Of a stretch of DNA of 64,000 nt, positions 44,844 through 53,668 are shown piece after piece. The stretch is taken from positions 434,001 to 498,000 of the forward strand of contig NZ_VBUT01000005.1 of the NCBI RefSeq assembly GCF_005863245.1, in the 5' to 3' direction. Position 1 is the stretch's first letter; every line of letters begins with the position of its first letter. The translations under genes were made by a program, and so were the position numbers. Source of the stretch: Nocardia cyriacigeorgica. GTDB taxonomy: Bacteria; Actinomycetota; Actinomycetes; Mycobacteriales; Mycobacteriaceae. Under the pieces are notes generated by a model that ran no database searches, was not told where the DNA came from, and saw only the letters and a program-made list of their open reading frames with translations.

Positions 44844-45059
44844 CTATGCGTAGTCGTCGTCGGCCTGGCCATCGAGCCATGCAACCGCGGCAGCGAATCG
44901 CACGCATGCCGCACCGTGGCCGCCGTGCAGCCGACGGACGAAATCCGCCTCCTCGTAGCAGGCGAATGACGGCTCCCCCTCCGCGCAATCTGCATGCCAG
45001 GACCGCCACCGATCACGATCGGCGATTCCGGCACGCACACGGTACGGCACCGTGTTCAT
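44844..45059 (-). CDS. 71-aa protein, last gene of the P450 operon
   Basis: A small protein (WRSWHADCAEGEPSFACYEE..., then a helical stretch GGHGAACVRFAAAVAWLDGQADDD). Its ATG overlaps the stop of the acyl-CoA-oxidase-like gene as ATGA (45056-45059), so it is translationally coupled. Three Cys and several His residues could bind a metal. Not recognised. Confidence 0.65.
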   Translation of the reverse strand: MNTVPYRVRAGIADRDRWRSWHADCAEGEPSFACYEEADFVRRLHGGHGAACVRFAAAVAWLDGQADDDYA

Positions 45060-46867
45060 CGGTTCGCGAGCTTTGCCTTGTCCCAGCCGGCGCGGTCACT
45101 CCATGCCTGTAGGTAGTCGGGGGCGAACATCGGGGCGTCCGGAAGTTCGGGGATATCGAAGGCGGCGGCAAGGAGGATCTGGTTGGCGGTGACAATGACG
45201 CGGTTGTGTCGCAGTTCGTCGTGGATCTCCTCTGCCAGGTCCGGGGCCTGCTGGCGGTGGGCGTTGTACCAACCGCTGTGCCGGTCGAGGTAGGTGAGCG
45301 CGACCACCGCCGCACATGCTCGGGCCACGGTCGCGGCGGTCGGGTCGGTAGCCTCCTCCGCGACGATCAGGGCAGCAGTTGCCATGAGCCTGGCACCGGT
45401 GGTGCGGGCGAGGTCGGCCCTGATCGAGTCAATGCCCAGCGCGGTGCCGTCGGGTTCGTAGTTTTCGCCGGCCTGATCGATTCCTGTGGCGGTGTAGAGG
45501 TCGGTGGCCAGGATCGTCTCGCGGGTGATGATCATGTCGAGCCACCACGGTCGCACGGTCGGGGTTCCGGGCAGGATCAGCGTCGACAGGGCTTGGTGGG
45601 TGCGTCCGGCGGATTTCTCCAGGACTTGGTTGTCGCCTTCGGCGGTTGTGGAGCCGCGAGCGTTGGCGTTCCAGTCGGGGTAGTAGTTGCAGCGTAGCTG
45701 CCCCTGGGCACCCCCACGCGCGCTACACGTGCGCAGCGCTTTCTCCGCGATCGTGGTCAGGACCGGTTTGACCACCGTCATCCACAGCGGCAATCGCTCC
45801 TGCTGGCCGGGGTCCGTGGACAGGTCGCGGACCAGCCGGCCCAGCACGCTGCCCGCGTAGGCGTGTGCGGCGGAGGTGACGAGGTCGCGTTGCAGGACGT
45901 CACTGTGACCGTGAGGCCGCTGCTTGCTGTAGTTGACCAGTCCGGCGACTCCCGCGCGGGCGGCGGCGATATTGGCGGTGGCCAGATCGAGACGGCCACC
46001 GACGAGTGGGCTGATGGAGCGATGGCAGCGCCACCGCGCATCGGCTTCATCGCAGCGGAACTCGCCGTCGTCGGTGATCGTGGCCCACTCCCCGCCGAGG
46101 AACCCCTCGCGAGGGACGAACAGCCGGTCGGCCAGGGCCCAGCCATGGTCCATCGCGGCGCCGAGTTTGCTGGACATCTCGCCCACCTCGACACCGTCGG
46201 CCAACCCTTCTTCGACCGTGCGCAGGCGGGACAGGAACAGGAACACGCCCTCGTCGCGGCCCTCGAAAATCAGGCGCGCACTGAACACCACGATCTTCGG
46301 GACAGTGTTGTCGGCGATATTCGGCGGGCCTTTCACCGACCCGATCGTGGGGCTGGACAGCCAGAATCCGTCCGCGTCGCGATCCCAGACCGCCTGCATC
46401 TGCTGGTCGGCACCGTTGGTGCCGCCGAGCTCGGTCAGGGCCAGGACACCGACGGCTGCGCCGGTGTCGAGGTCGGCGAGGCACTGCTGCTGGTAGGGGG
46501 CGCCGGTGCCGTGGGTCGCGATCGCGCCGATCGCGAGGTCGAAATGCCCGGTCCACACCGTCAGCAAGTGCGGGGCGGCGACCGCGGCCCAGTCGCCCAG
46601 CGCACCCCGCAGGTGGGTATCGGCAGTGATCTCGCGTGCAGGGACACCGACCTCGGACAGCACGCTGCGCAGCAGGTCCGGGGCGATTCCGGCTTCCAGC
46701 GCGTAGGGCAGGTGATCCTGGGGGACGTCGCCGAGCCGCATGATCAGCTCGCGCGCTTTACGGTAGGTCGCCAGGTACGGGCCGTAGATCGAGTCGCGCA
46801 GAGCGGCCACGGTGGGGTCGTCGCCCTGGTATCCGATGGGGCTGATCTGGTCGAGTGTTGTTGTCAT
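45056..46867 (-). CDS. Acyl-CoA oxidase/dehydrogenase-like protein
   Basis: A 603-aa flavoprotein-like enzyme. The N-terminal helical domain is followed by the mid-domain FAD signature VGVLALTELGGTNGADQQMQAVWDRDADGFWL (the LTELGG motif contacts FAD in acyl-CoA oxidases) and two C-terminal helical domains. The pattern FLFLSRLRT, DHGWALADRLFVPREGFLGG fits the peroxisomal-type acyl-CoA oxidase group as found in actinomycete secondary metabolism. It would desaturate an acyl-CoA or acyl-carrier thioester with O2. It sits between two P450 genes and a 71-aa gene; ATG 46867 has a weak ribosome site. Confidence 0.75.
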   Translation of the reverse strand: MTTTLDQISPIGYQGDDPTVAALRDSIYGPYLATYRKARELIMRLGDVPQDHLPYALEAGIAPDLLRSVLSEVGVPAREITADTHLRGALGDWAAVAAPHLLTVWTGHFDLAIGAIATHGTGAPYQQQCLADLDTGAAVGVLALTELGGTNGADQQMQAVWDRDADGFWLSSPTIGSVKGPPNIADNTVPKIVVFSARLIFEGRDEGVFLFLSRLRTVEEGLADGVEVGEMSSKLGAAMDHGWALADRLFVPREGFLGGEWATITDDGEFRCDEADARWRCHRSISPLVGGRLDLATANIAAARAGVAGLVNYSKQRPHGHSDVLQRDLVTSAAHAYAGSVLGRLVRDLSTDPGQQERLPLWMTVVKPVLTTIAEKALRTCSARGGAQGQLRCNYYPDWNANARGSTTAEGDNQVLEKSAGRTHQALSTLILPGTPTVRPWWLDMIITRETILATDLYTATGIDQAGENYEPDGTALGIDSIRADLARTTGARLMATAALIVAEEATDPTAATVARACAAVVALTYLDRHSGWYNAHRQQAPDLAEEIHDELRHNRVIVTANQILLAAAFDIPELPDAPMFAPDYLQAWSDRAGWDKAKLANR

Positions 46868-46943
46868 GGTGCACAACTCATTTCGGTAGTGCTCAATCGA
46901 GCGGATCATTCGAACTGGTGCCGAGGTACAGGCGGACGTGCGG

Positions 46944-48233
46944 CTACGGGATGAGCAAAGGCTCTGCTGGTGGGAACGCGACCGGCAGCGCGGTGAGTGA
47001 ACGGTGGAAGGGCCCCGGGCGCCAGGTGAGTTGCTCGCGCGGGATGGCCAGCTGCATATCGGGCAACGCGTCGAAGAGTTGGCCGATGGCCGCGCCGACT
47101 ATCAGGTCCGAGGATCGGCGGGTCATCTCCGGGCAGCGGTGCCGACCGGCTCCGTGGCCCAAGTGCCAGCCGTTGCCGCCGCCGTAATCCCAGTCGCTGT
47201 CGTTGGTCCGGCGAATTGTGGGATCGTTGTTGCAGGCGGCCATGCTGATCAGCACGGGCTGGTGCGCGGGCAGCCATATACCGTCGAGCAGGGTGCGGGC
47301 CCGGGGATAGCGGGGGGCGTAGTTCGCCATCGGCGGGTCGGTGGTCAGGTTTTCGACCATCGCGTCCTCGACCGGTGGGGCGAAGCCTGCCTCGTTGTGG
47401 CGGTAGCGGTCGTTGGTGAGCATCAGCAGGGTCGTGTTGGCGGCGTGGTTACGCGGCACCTCGATACCTGCGGTCAGCAGCGTCACCAGCTGGTGCAGTT
47501 TCTCCTCGTGCGCCAGGTCGGTGGCGGTGTGCACGAGATTGGCCGTGACATCGGTGTGCGCCGGGCACCCGTTTTTCGAGGCCATGAGCGCGCCGAGCGC
47601 ACTGCCCAGCATCGCCTCGACATCGACGGTGGCGTCGGTGTCGAACATCGCCGCGGTCGCGGTCAGGACATCGCCGAGCAACTCGGGCGGGCAGCCCATG
47701 ATGTCGCTGGTCAGGACGGACGTGAAGAGAGGCGAGAAGTACTGACTGACCAGGTCCGCGCTCGCGTCCCGGCAGAAGCTGTTGATCAGCGAGATCGCTG
47801 TGCGTTCGGCGGCCGCGCGCACGTAGTGCAGGTCGACCACCGTCAATCCGCGATTCAGCGCTTTCCGGTATCGGCCGTGCTCGTCGCCGGCCGCGCGGAG
47901 CGTGTTGGGGCGCCATTCCATCATCGGCCGCAACCGATGCCGGGTCGGCAGCGTCTTCTGCCACGTCCGCGGGTCGGCCGGGAACCGGTCATCGTCGTTG
48001 AGGACCCGTTTCGCCGTGTCGTAGCCGATGACCAGAGTTGCCGGCACGTCCTCGGCCAGCAGCACCGGCACCATCGGTCTGGCACCGGCACGCATCCGCT
48101 GGTAGACCGCGTGAGGGTCTTGGGCGAACGCCTGGTCGTACATGCGGTAGCGGGGCCCGAAACTCTCGATCGAGGGATACGACTGAGAGGCGGTGATTTG
48201 CGGTGCACTGGTGTGCAGCGAATGGGATTGCAC
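46944..48233 (-). CDS. Cytochrome P450, CYP156/157-like, without ExxR motif
   Basis: A 429-aa P450. The heme loop is HLGHGAGRHRCPEM, with the Cys thiolate ligand in place. In the I helix, AGIEVPRN replaces the usual AG-x-(D/E)-T. At the K helix, where ExxR is nearly universal, the sequence is VEDAMVENLTTDPPMANY, with no Arg. Loss of ExxR is known from the CYP157 family of Streptomyces conservons, which this protein resembles throughout (PMMEWRPNTL, DPPMANYAPRYP, AACNNDPTI). GTG 48233, preceded by AAGGA, starts 10 bp after the upstream P450 stop. No conservon genes adjoin it. Confidence 0.8.
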   Translation of the reverse strand: MQSHSLHTSAPQITASQSYPSIESFGPRYRMYDQAFAQDPHAVYQRMRAGARPMVPVLLAEDVPATLVIGYDTAKRVLNDDDRFPADPRTWQKTLPTRHRLRPMMEWRPNTLRAAGDEHGRYRKALNRGLTVVDLHYVRAAAERTAISLINSFCRDASADLVSQYFSPLFTSVLTSDIMGCPPELLGDVLTATAAMFDTDATVDVEAMLGSALGALMASKNGCPAHTDVTANLVHTATDLAHEEKLHQLVTLLTAGIEVPRNHAANTTLLMLTNDRYRHNEAGFAPPVEDAMVENLTTDPPMANYAPRYPRARTLLDGIWLPAHQPVLISMAACNNDPTIRRTNDSDWDYGGGNGWHLGHGAGRHRCPEMTRRSSDLIVGAAIGQLFDALPDMQLAIPREQLTWRPGPFHRSLTALPVAFPPAEPLLIP

Positions 48234-48243
48234 GGGATGGTCC

Positions 48244-49512
48244 TTACGAAAGGTGCAGCGGCGGCGCGGGGAGGAACGTCGCGGGAAGCGCGGAAAGCGC
48301 ACGCAGGAACGGGGTCGGAAACCAACTGAGCTGCTCGGCGGGAATCGCCAGCTTCATCACCGGCAGCGCATCAAGCAGCTGTTCGAGTCCGGTAGTGGCG
48401 ATGAGCAGCGCGAGAACACTGGACGGGCATTGATGTGCGCCCGCGCCCCACGCCAGATGCGCGCGGTTACCGTGGCGTTCGGCGGCCTGAATGGCCGGAT
48501 CCGCGTTGGCCGCTCGAATGCCGATGACCACCGGTTGATGCGCAGGCAGCCACACTCCGTCCAGCCGTGGCGCGGTCGGATACCGCACGCATCCGTTCGC
48601 CACCGGCGGGTCGAGGAACAACGTCTCCTCGACCGCTTCGCGGGCCCCGAGCGCCCCGCCGAGGACATCACCGGTAAAGCGGTCGTCGGTGAGGAACAGC
48701 CGCAACGTATTCACCAGCAACGACACGGTCGGCTCAGCCCCGGAGAGGTAGAACTCCGCCAACTGGTGTACGACCTCGTCGTCGGTCAAGCCGGCCGGAT
48801 GCTGCATAAGCCATGTCGCTATGTCCTCGGCCGGTGCGGCCTTCTTCTGACGCACCACCTCGGCCAGCACCGCCGTGGCCAGGTCGTATCCCTGCACTGC
48901 GACCTGGGCATCATCTGCGGTCAGGTGCTCGGTCACTGCCTGATACAGCTGCGCATTCGCGTCCTCGGGCACCCCGGCGATCTGGCCCAGCGCCGTGTAC
49001 ACCAGCGGCACACCGTATTCGGAGCGCAGATCAGCCTGCCCGCGGTCACAAAACAGGTTGATCAGGCCGACCGCGACGCGTTCCACCTGGGCCTGCACCA
49101 TGTGCAGGTTCACCCCGCTCAGAACATCGACGACCACGCGCCGGTACCGGTCATGATCGGCGCCAGAGCTGCGTGCCGCGGTCGGCCGCCACTCCAAGCC
49201 CGGACGCACCGGACATTCACCTGGCACACCTTTCTGCCAGACCCGCGGGTCGGCGGAGTAGAACTCATCGCGCAGGACCTCCAATGCCTTGCCGTAGCCC
49301 GTCACCAACGTGACCGGCACATCATCGGCCAGCGTGACCGGGACCAACGGTCCGAACTGCTTCCGCGTCTGCTGGTAGAAGCGGTCCGGATCGGCAGCGA
49401 ACGCCGCACCCCATAGCGGCACCGCCCGGCCGTCCGGCGCCATCGGCGAGCCCTGCGCAGTCCCCGATTCTCCGGATGGGGTCTGTGCTGGACGGGCAAG
49501 AGACCTCTTCAC
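48244..49512 (-). CDS. Cytochrome P450, CYP156/157-like, without ExxR motif (second)
   Basis: A 422-aa P450 related to its downstream neighbour. The heme loop is HLAWGAGAHQCPS. The I helix has SGAEPTVSLLVN, and the K helix REAVEETLFLDPPVANGCVRYP again lacks the ExxR Arg. GTG 49512, after TTGGAG, is chosen; the frame is open to 49566. It heads a leftward operon: this gene, the second P450, the acyl-CoA-oxidase-like gene and the 71-aa gene. No ferredoxin or reductase gene is present. Confidence 0.8.
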   Translation of the reverse strand: MKRSLARPAQTPSGESGTAQGSPMAPDGRAVPLWGAAFAADPDRFYQQTRKQFGPLVPVTLADDVPVTLVTGYGKALEVLRDEFYSADPRVWQKGVPGECPVRPGLEWRPTAARSSGADHDRYRRVVVDVLSGVNLHMVQAQVERVAVGLINLFCDRGQADLRSEYGVPLVYTALGQIAGVPEDANAQLYQAVTEHLTADDAQVAVQGYDLATAVLAEVVRQKKAAPAEDIATWLMQHPAGLTDDEVVHQLAEFYLSGAEPTVSLLVNTLRLFLTDDRFTGDVLGGALGAREAVEETLFLDPPVANGCVRYPTAPRLDGVWLPAHQPVVIGIRAANADPAIQAAERHGNRAHLAWGAGAHQCPSSVLALLIATTGLEQLLDALPVMKLAIPAEQLSWFPTPFLRALSALPATFLPAPPLHLS

Positions 49513-49544
49513 AAACACTCCAAGGGATACATAGAAATCGAATG

Positions 49545-49569
49545 CACGTGTCCCCCTGCGGTACACGTG
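49545..49569. promoter_or_regulatory. Inverted repeat between P450 operon and STAND-HUMPS gene
   Basis: CACGTGT (49545-49551) and ACACGTG (49563-49569) are separated by 11 bp. The pair lies between the divergent P450 and STAND-HUMPS starts, 33 bp from the former, and could serve both promoters. Confidence 0.45.
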
Positions 49570-49754
49570 GCGCCGCCGTCGTCGGGAGGGCTGGAATGCT
49601 GTGGTGTTCGACGTTCGGCTGAGGCAGATTCAGGCTGGCAGAGCACAGGATTCGCGAACATGAGCCGCTGCCCTAGACTTGTCCTACTCTCGTGTTCGAC
49701 CGAGTTTCGACGGACAGTCTCGATGGCGACCGATAAGGGGGATGAACGGGGCCT

Positions 49755-52700
49755 ATGGCGTCAGTGGTGGCCCGCTGGACGGGATACGAAGCCCGCGCCT
49801 TGCGTGAGGCCACAAGGATGAGCGTTCGCGAGTTCGCTGCTCACCTGGGTGTGAACGATGCAGCGGTCTCCAACTGGGAACGGCGCGGAATCGAAGCCAA
49901 GCTACGGTATGAGACTCAGCAGATTCTCGATACTGAACTCGCCCGATCTGGCCCGGACGTAGTAGCCAGGTTCGAGTTCATCCTTCAGCACGAAGCGGAA
50001 GACACTCCCCTTGGAACAGGACCGATTCCGAATCAGTCAGCGACCAGCGGGCCTGACTTCGGACTCCGGTCCAGGCGGCGAACGGCGGCTCTCCTCGATA
50101 CAGCGACGCCGGTCCTCATGGAGGTACCGTATCGGGTCGATGATGCAGCAGTCGGGAGGTTTCGCCAGTTCCTCGCCTCAACGGCAAGGGTATTCGTCAT
50201 CGCGGGCGGTGTGGGTAGCGGAAAGACCTGCCTCTCTCAACACTTGGTCCGCGAATGCCGGGAAACGGTGGATTTCCAACTTCACCTTTGCCAGACGTGG
50301 GTTCTGCCCACTACGGATCTGGCTACCGAAGTTCTGCGGTATTCCTCGTTATCGAGCGGTGATGATGCGTTACTCACTCTGGAGCGTGTCGTAGGCGCGC
50401 TCGCATCTCCGTGCGTTGTTGTTATCGATGGCATTTCGTCGGAGGAGCATCTTTCCTTCGTCGGTCGGCAAGTCGATGGCATATTGCGCCAAACAGACTC
50501 CCATCACCTTCGGTTTGTCCTCGTCGTCCGGACACCGCCCGAGCTCGACCTCTCCCCTTTTCCGATCCTGGCGGCCTCTACATTCAGACAGATCAGTGCG
50601 TCACCAACGGCTTCGTACACACTTGCACCCTGGACGATGACCGAGACACGCGAATGGTGGGACGGCACGCGCCGCAACAGCCAAATACCGTTCTCGCGCC
50701 TACCGGGGCCGCTGCAATCCCTGGCATCTATCCCGCTGTATTCGCAGTTGCTTCACAGCGCCGGAGAACCCCTCCAGGAGGGAATTCGCAATGGTCCGGC
50801 GAATGGGTTTCGCCTTGTCGACCATTGCGTGCGGACTATTCTCGGCCGCAACGCCCAACCCATCGAGCCAACCATCGAGAGCCTCATACAGGTAGCCCGT
50901 GCACTGGATCCGAACGCGATTCCGCCGTCTCTGACCACCCCTTCACAGAAGACCAATTACCGCGCCGAGCCCCCGCAGCCGACTCCTCTTTTCGTGGAGC
51001 GGGCCTCCGACGGAGGTGCGCGTTTCGCCCACGACATCTTCCGTGCTTACTTCCTTGCTACCTGGATTTCGGACCGGTTAGCAGAGACCGGGAGGTCTGC
51101 CGCGACCGTCATCGCATTCAACGAACTGGCCGTTCGCGCATCGCAGTCCGCCGCGGCGCGCAATGTGTTCGATTTTGTGGTGTGTGCACTCGATTCCCGC
51201 GCGCACCACCTCATCGAGGTGATCGCCTTGGCGCCATCGATCACGATGGACGTAGCGCTCCCGATGTTGCTCGAAACCATGGCAACCAACGGCGTACTGG
51301 CAGAAGATGCTATTCGTTCCTCCGCCCACCGCTGTACACAGTCGCAGGCACTGACCAAAGCGGTGCTGGCCACACCGAACCTCCCGGAAATCCTCGGCGA
51401 TCAGCACGCGCCCTGGGTGGTCGAACAACTACGCACTCACGGCTCGCAGCTCTGGCCTTCCATCGCCAAACATGTCGAGGATGCCCTTAATGTAGAGATC
51501 AGCACTCGAATCGTCAGCTGCATCGACCTCGACAGCCCTGCTGAAGCGGCCTTCCTCGCCCGCTACTTCGACCTGTTCACGAATGCGGGCCACGACCCAT
51601 TCGATCTACTGCAGCAACTCGTTCGTAATCTCGACTGGCGTGTACGCGCGGCCCTCGCCGAATCATTGCCAGGACGCGGCACGCTCAGCCCTCCACAGGT
51701 GAACTCCCTCATCGAGCAACTCGCAGGTGATTACGACTACAAAGTGCGAGCAGGCCTCGCCAGGGCGATCAGCGCCCTCGACACCGCCGCTTGCCAGCGT
51801 GTCCTTCGGTTAATGCTCACCGACAACAACTGGCATGTGCGCGAGCAAGCACTCCAGTCGATCACCGCGGCGCGACAGAACCCGGTGCCTGATCCAGCGT
51901 TCACGGACCAAGTCCTCGCCATCATCTCCACTGATAAGAGCTGGCTCAGACCCCCCGTGCACGTAGCGAAGCTCATCACCCGAATACATATGCTCAGCGG
52001 CACAACCACTCGGGATCTACAAGTCCGGGAAAACACCGGTCTGATCGGGCTTCTCAAAGAAGTTCGGTCCGGCTGGATCACATTGCCACCCGAACGTGAG
52101 CAAGCCCTGGTCCGCTGTGGTCAGGAGTCCTCTCATTGGCTCGTGGCGCGCGAAGCCGAAGCGGTCCGACGGCGACATGAGTCCGGAACACCCAGCATCC
52201 AGGAGTGGTATCGACGGCGCCGCGGCAGGCGCTCGCTCCAGGTGGCCCTCGATGTTCATTCGCTCGACCGGGCAACCGAGATAGCCTACGTGGCCGTCGA
52301 GGCCGACGTAGATTTTATCGAGGTCGGTGACCCGCTGATCAAACGGGAGGGCATCGCGGCAATCGAAGCGATCAAGCAGTGCGCGCCGGACACCGCCGTC
52401 GTAGCTGAGATGATGTCCGCAGACTGGGGCCGGGACCAGGTCGAACTCGCCGCTGAAGCCGGCGCTGATGTCATCCTCTTGATCGGTCCTGCATCGATGG
52501 CCAGTGTTTCTACCGCGGTCGCAGCAGCCCGGCGCCTCGGTGTTGCACTCACCCTCGATGCCACACCCGAGCACGCCACGCCCGCCTGGCTGCGCGATAT
52601 GGAACGCACCGGCATCGACGGTTTCGTAGTCACCACCAATATCGACCTCGGTGTCGGCAGCAATCACCCCCTGGCCACCGCCGCCGCGGTCCGCAGATAC

Positions 52701-52877
52701 AGCCAACTGCCCGTCGCGGTCTCCGGCGGCTTCAGCCCCGGCGACGACGCACTGAGTAGTGACGAATGGGACATAGCCATAATCGGTCGCAGCATTGCCG
52801 ACGCCGTAGCACCGGCCGATACTGCCGGCCAGCTGGCCACCCTTGCCCGTAAGATCCGCGCCAAGGAGCATTCGTGA
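49755..52877 (+). CDS. HTH-STAND NTPase fused to HUMPS-like barrel
   Basis: A 1040-aa multidomain protein. XRE helix-turn-helix at about 12-50 (MSVREFAAHLGVNDAAVSNWERRG). STAND/NACHT-like NTPase at about 120-450: Walker A AGGVGSGKTCL at 150-160 and Walker B VVVIDG at 221-226. Helical repeats with HEAT-like units at about 470-800 (NLDWRVRAALAESLPG; DYKVRAGLARAIS; NNWHVREQALQSI). C-terminal HUMPS/OMP-decarboxylase-like TIM barrel at 828-1035, starting LQVALDVHSLDRAT with FIEVGDPLIKREG. The canonical D-x-K-x-x-D of that fold reads E885-M-M-S-A-D890, so the catalytic Lys is missing. I infer a DNA-binding signalling protein that may use the barrel to sense a phosphorylated sugar or nucleotide. Its stop overlaps the GNAT start. 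Confidence 0.8.
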   Translation: MASVVARWTGYEARALREATRMSVREFAAHLGVNDAAVSNWERRGIEAKLRYETQQILDTELARSGPDVVARFEFILQHEAEDTPLGTGPIPNQSATSGPDFGLRSRRRTAALLDTATPVLMEVPYRVDDAAVGRFRQFLASTARVFVIAGGVGSGKTCLSQHLVRECRETVDFQLHLCQTWVLPTTDLATEVLRYSSLSSGDDALLTLERVVGALASPCVVVIDGISSEEHLSFVGRQVDGILRQTDSHHLRFVLVVRTPPELDLSPFPILAASTFRQISASPTASYTLAPWTMTETREWWDGTRRNSQIPFSRLPGPLQSLASIPLYSQLLHSAGEPLQEGIRNGPANGFRLVDHCVRTILGRNAQPIEPTIESLIQVARALDPNAIPPSLTTPSQKTNYRAEPPQPTPLFVERASDGGARFAHDIFRAYFLATWISDRLAETGRSAATVIAFNELAVRASQSAAARNVFDFVVCALDSRAHHLIEVIALAPSITMDVALPMLLETMATNGVLAEDAIRSSAHRCTQSQALTKAVLATPNLPEILGDQHAPWVVEQLRTHGSQLWPSIAKHVEDALNVEISTRIVSCIDLDSPAEAAFLARYFDLFTNAGHDPFDLLQQLVRNLDWRVRAALAESLPGRGTLSPPQVNSLIEQLAGDYDYKVRAGLARAISALDTAACQRVLRLMLTDNNWHVREQALQSITAARQNPVPDPAFTDQVLAIISTDKSWLRPPVHVAKLITRIHMLSGTTTRDLQVRENTGLIGLLKEVRSGWITLPPEREQALVRCGQESSHWLVAREAEAVRRRHESGTPSIQEWYRRRRGRRSLQVALDVHSLDRATEIAYVAVEADVDFIEVGDPLIKREGIAAIEAIKQCAPDTAVVAEMMSADWGRDQVELAAEAGADVILLIGPASMASVSTAVAAARRLGVALTLDATPEHATPAWLRDMERTGIDGFVVTTNIDLGVGSNHPLATAAAVRRYSQLPVAVSGGFSPGDDALSSDEWDIAIIGRSIADAVAPADTAGQLATLARKIRAKEHS

Positions 52878-53353
52878 TCATCACGCCGCTGCAGCCAGAA
52901 CACATCGGCGAAGTCCGACAGCTCATGCAGCTCGGGGAGCCCTACATCAGCGCGCGCACCCTGTCGGACTACTGGCTGTATGCGACGCTGTTTTCCACCA
53001 CCTGCCCCGTGGCAGTCGACGAGGAGAACACACTCGCCGGCGCAGTCATCGCCTTCCGAAGCCAGGACGAACCCGCCGACGTGTACGTACAGGACGTAAT
53101 GGTTCATCCGCACTACCGCCGCCGCAACATCGCACGAACGCTTCTCGGCGCAGTGCGATCGCGAGCTGCGGGATGGGGTTGCACGCGACTGTACTTGACG
53201 TCTGAACCCGAAAACCGCGCAGCACACTCCAGTTGGATCGCACTAGGGTTCGAGAACCTCGAGGGCGACAGGGAGATCGATGGGGTCTCCGTCACCAACG
53301 ACTTCAAAGGCCCAGGCCGAGATCGAGCTGTCTACGCGCTTTCCCTGGAATAG
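52874..53353 (+). CDS. GNAT family N-acetyltransferase
   Basis: A 159-aa acetyl-CoA-dependent acyltransferase. The core runs from AVDEENTLAGAVIAFRSQ through VYVQDVMVHPHYRRRNIARTLLGAVRSRA, where the pyrophosphate-binding loop is R-R-R-N-I-A (Asn in place of the usual Gly), to LYLTSEPENRAAHSSWIALGFENLEGD. GTG 52874 overlaps the preceding stop as GTGA, so it is translationally coupled to the STAND-HUMPS gene. The acceptor could be a pathway intermediate or a protein. Confidence 0.85.
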   Translation: MIITPLQPEHIGEVRQLMQLGEPYISARTLSDYWLYATLFSTTCPVAVDEENTLAGAVIAFRSQDEPADVYVQDVMVHPHYRRRNIARTLLGAVRSRAAGWGCTRLYLTSEPENRAAHSSWIALGFENLEGDREIDGVSVTNDFKGPGRDRAVYALSLE

Positions 53354-53668
53354 GCTCTCCCGTATCCGATTCGCCTCGTTGGCCCCTGCATTGACACCGG
53401 CCGCTCATCCTTGTTCAGGAATCGCACGCCAGGGCCTGGCGACCGACTGCAATCCATGAAGCGGGCCAACGCCAGGTCAGGCGACGCTGCCGCGTAACAC
53501 CGCTACGCAGAACTACAGCAGAACTAGGACAGGACCGCGGTGTCTACTTTCGGTCTCACCAACGACGCTGGTCACGAGTACGCGACTCCTCGTCGCCGAC
53601 GGCCGAGCGTCGTGACCTGCTGACCATTTCCGGCACCGACCTCACCCGAGGCGAGGAGGTCCATTCGA
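53354..53668. other. Gap before the ThiC-like gene, with hairpin
   Basis: About 315 bp without a gene. CGCCAGG-G-CCTGGCG at 53427-53441 is a perfect hairpin and may end the STAND-HUMPS/GNAT transcript. No CTGAGA or ACCCTTT...ACCTGATC elements of a TPP riboswitch are present, unlike most thiC genes. A promoter for the following gene is likely but not identified. Confidence 0.55.

Noticed and set aside
46944..49512. A Streptomyces-type conservon (cvn) operon
   Set aside because: The P450s are related to conservon P450s, but no sensor-kinase-like, roadblock, DUF742 or small GTPase gene lies next to them.
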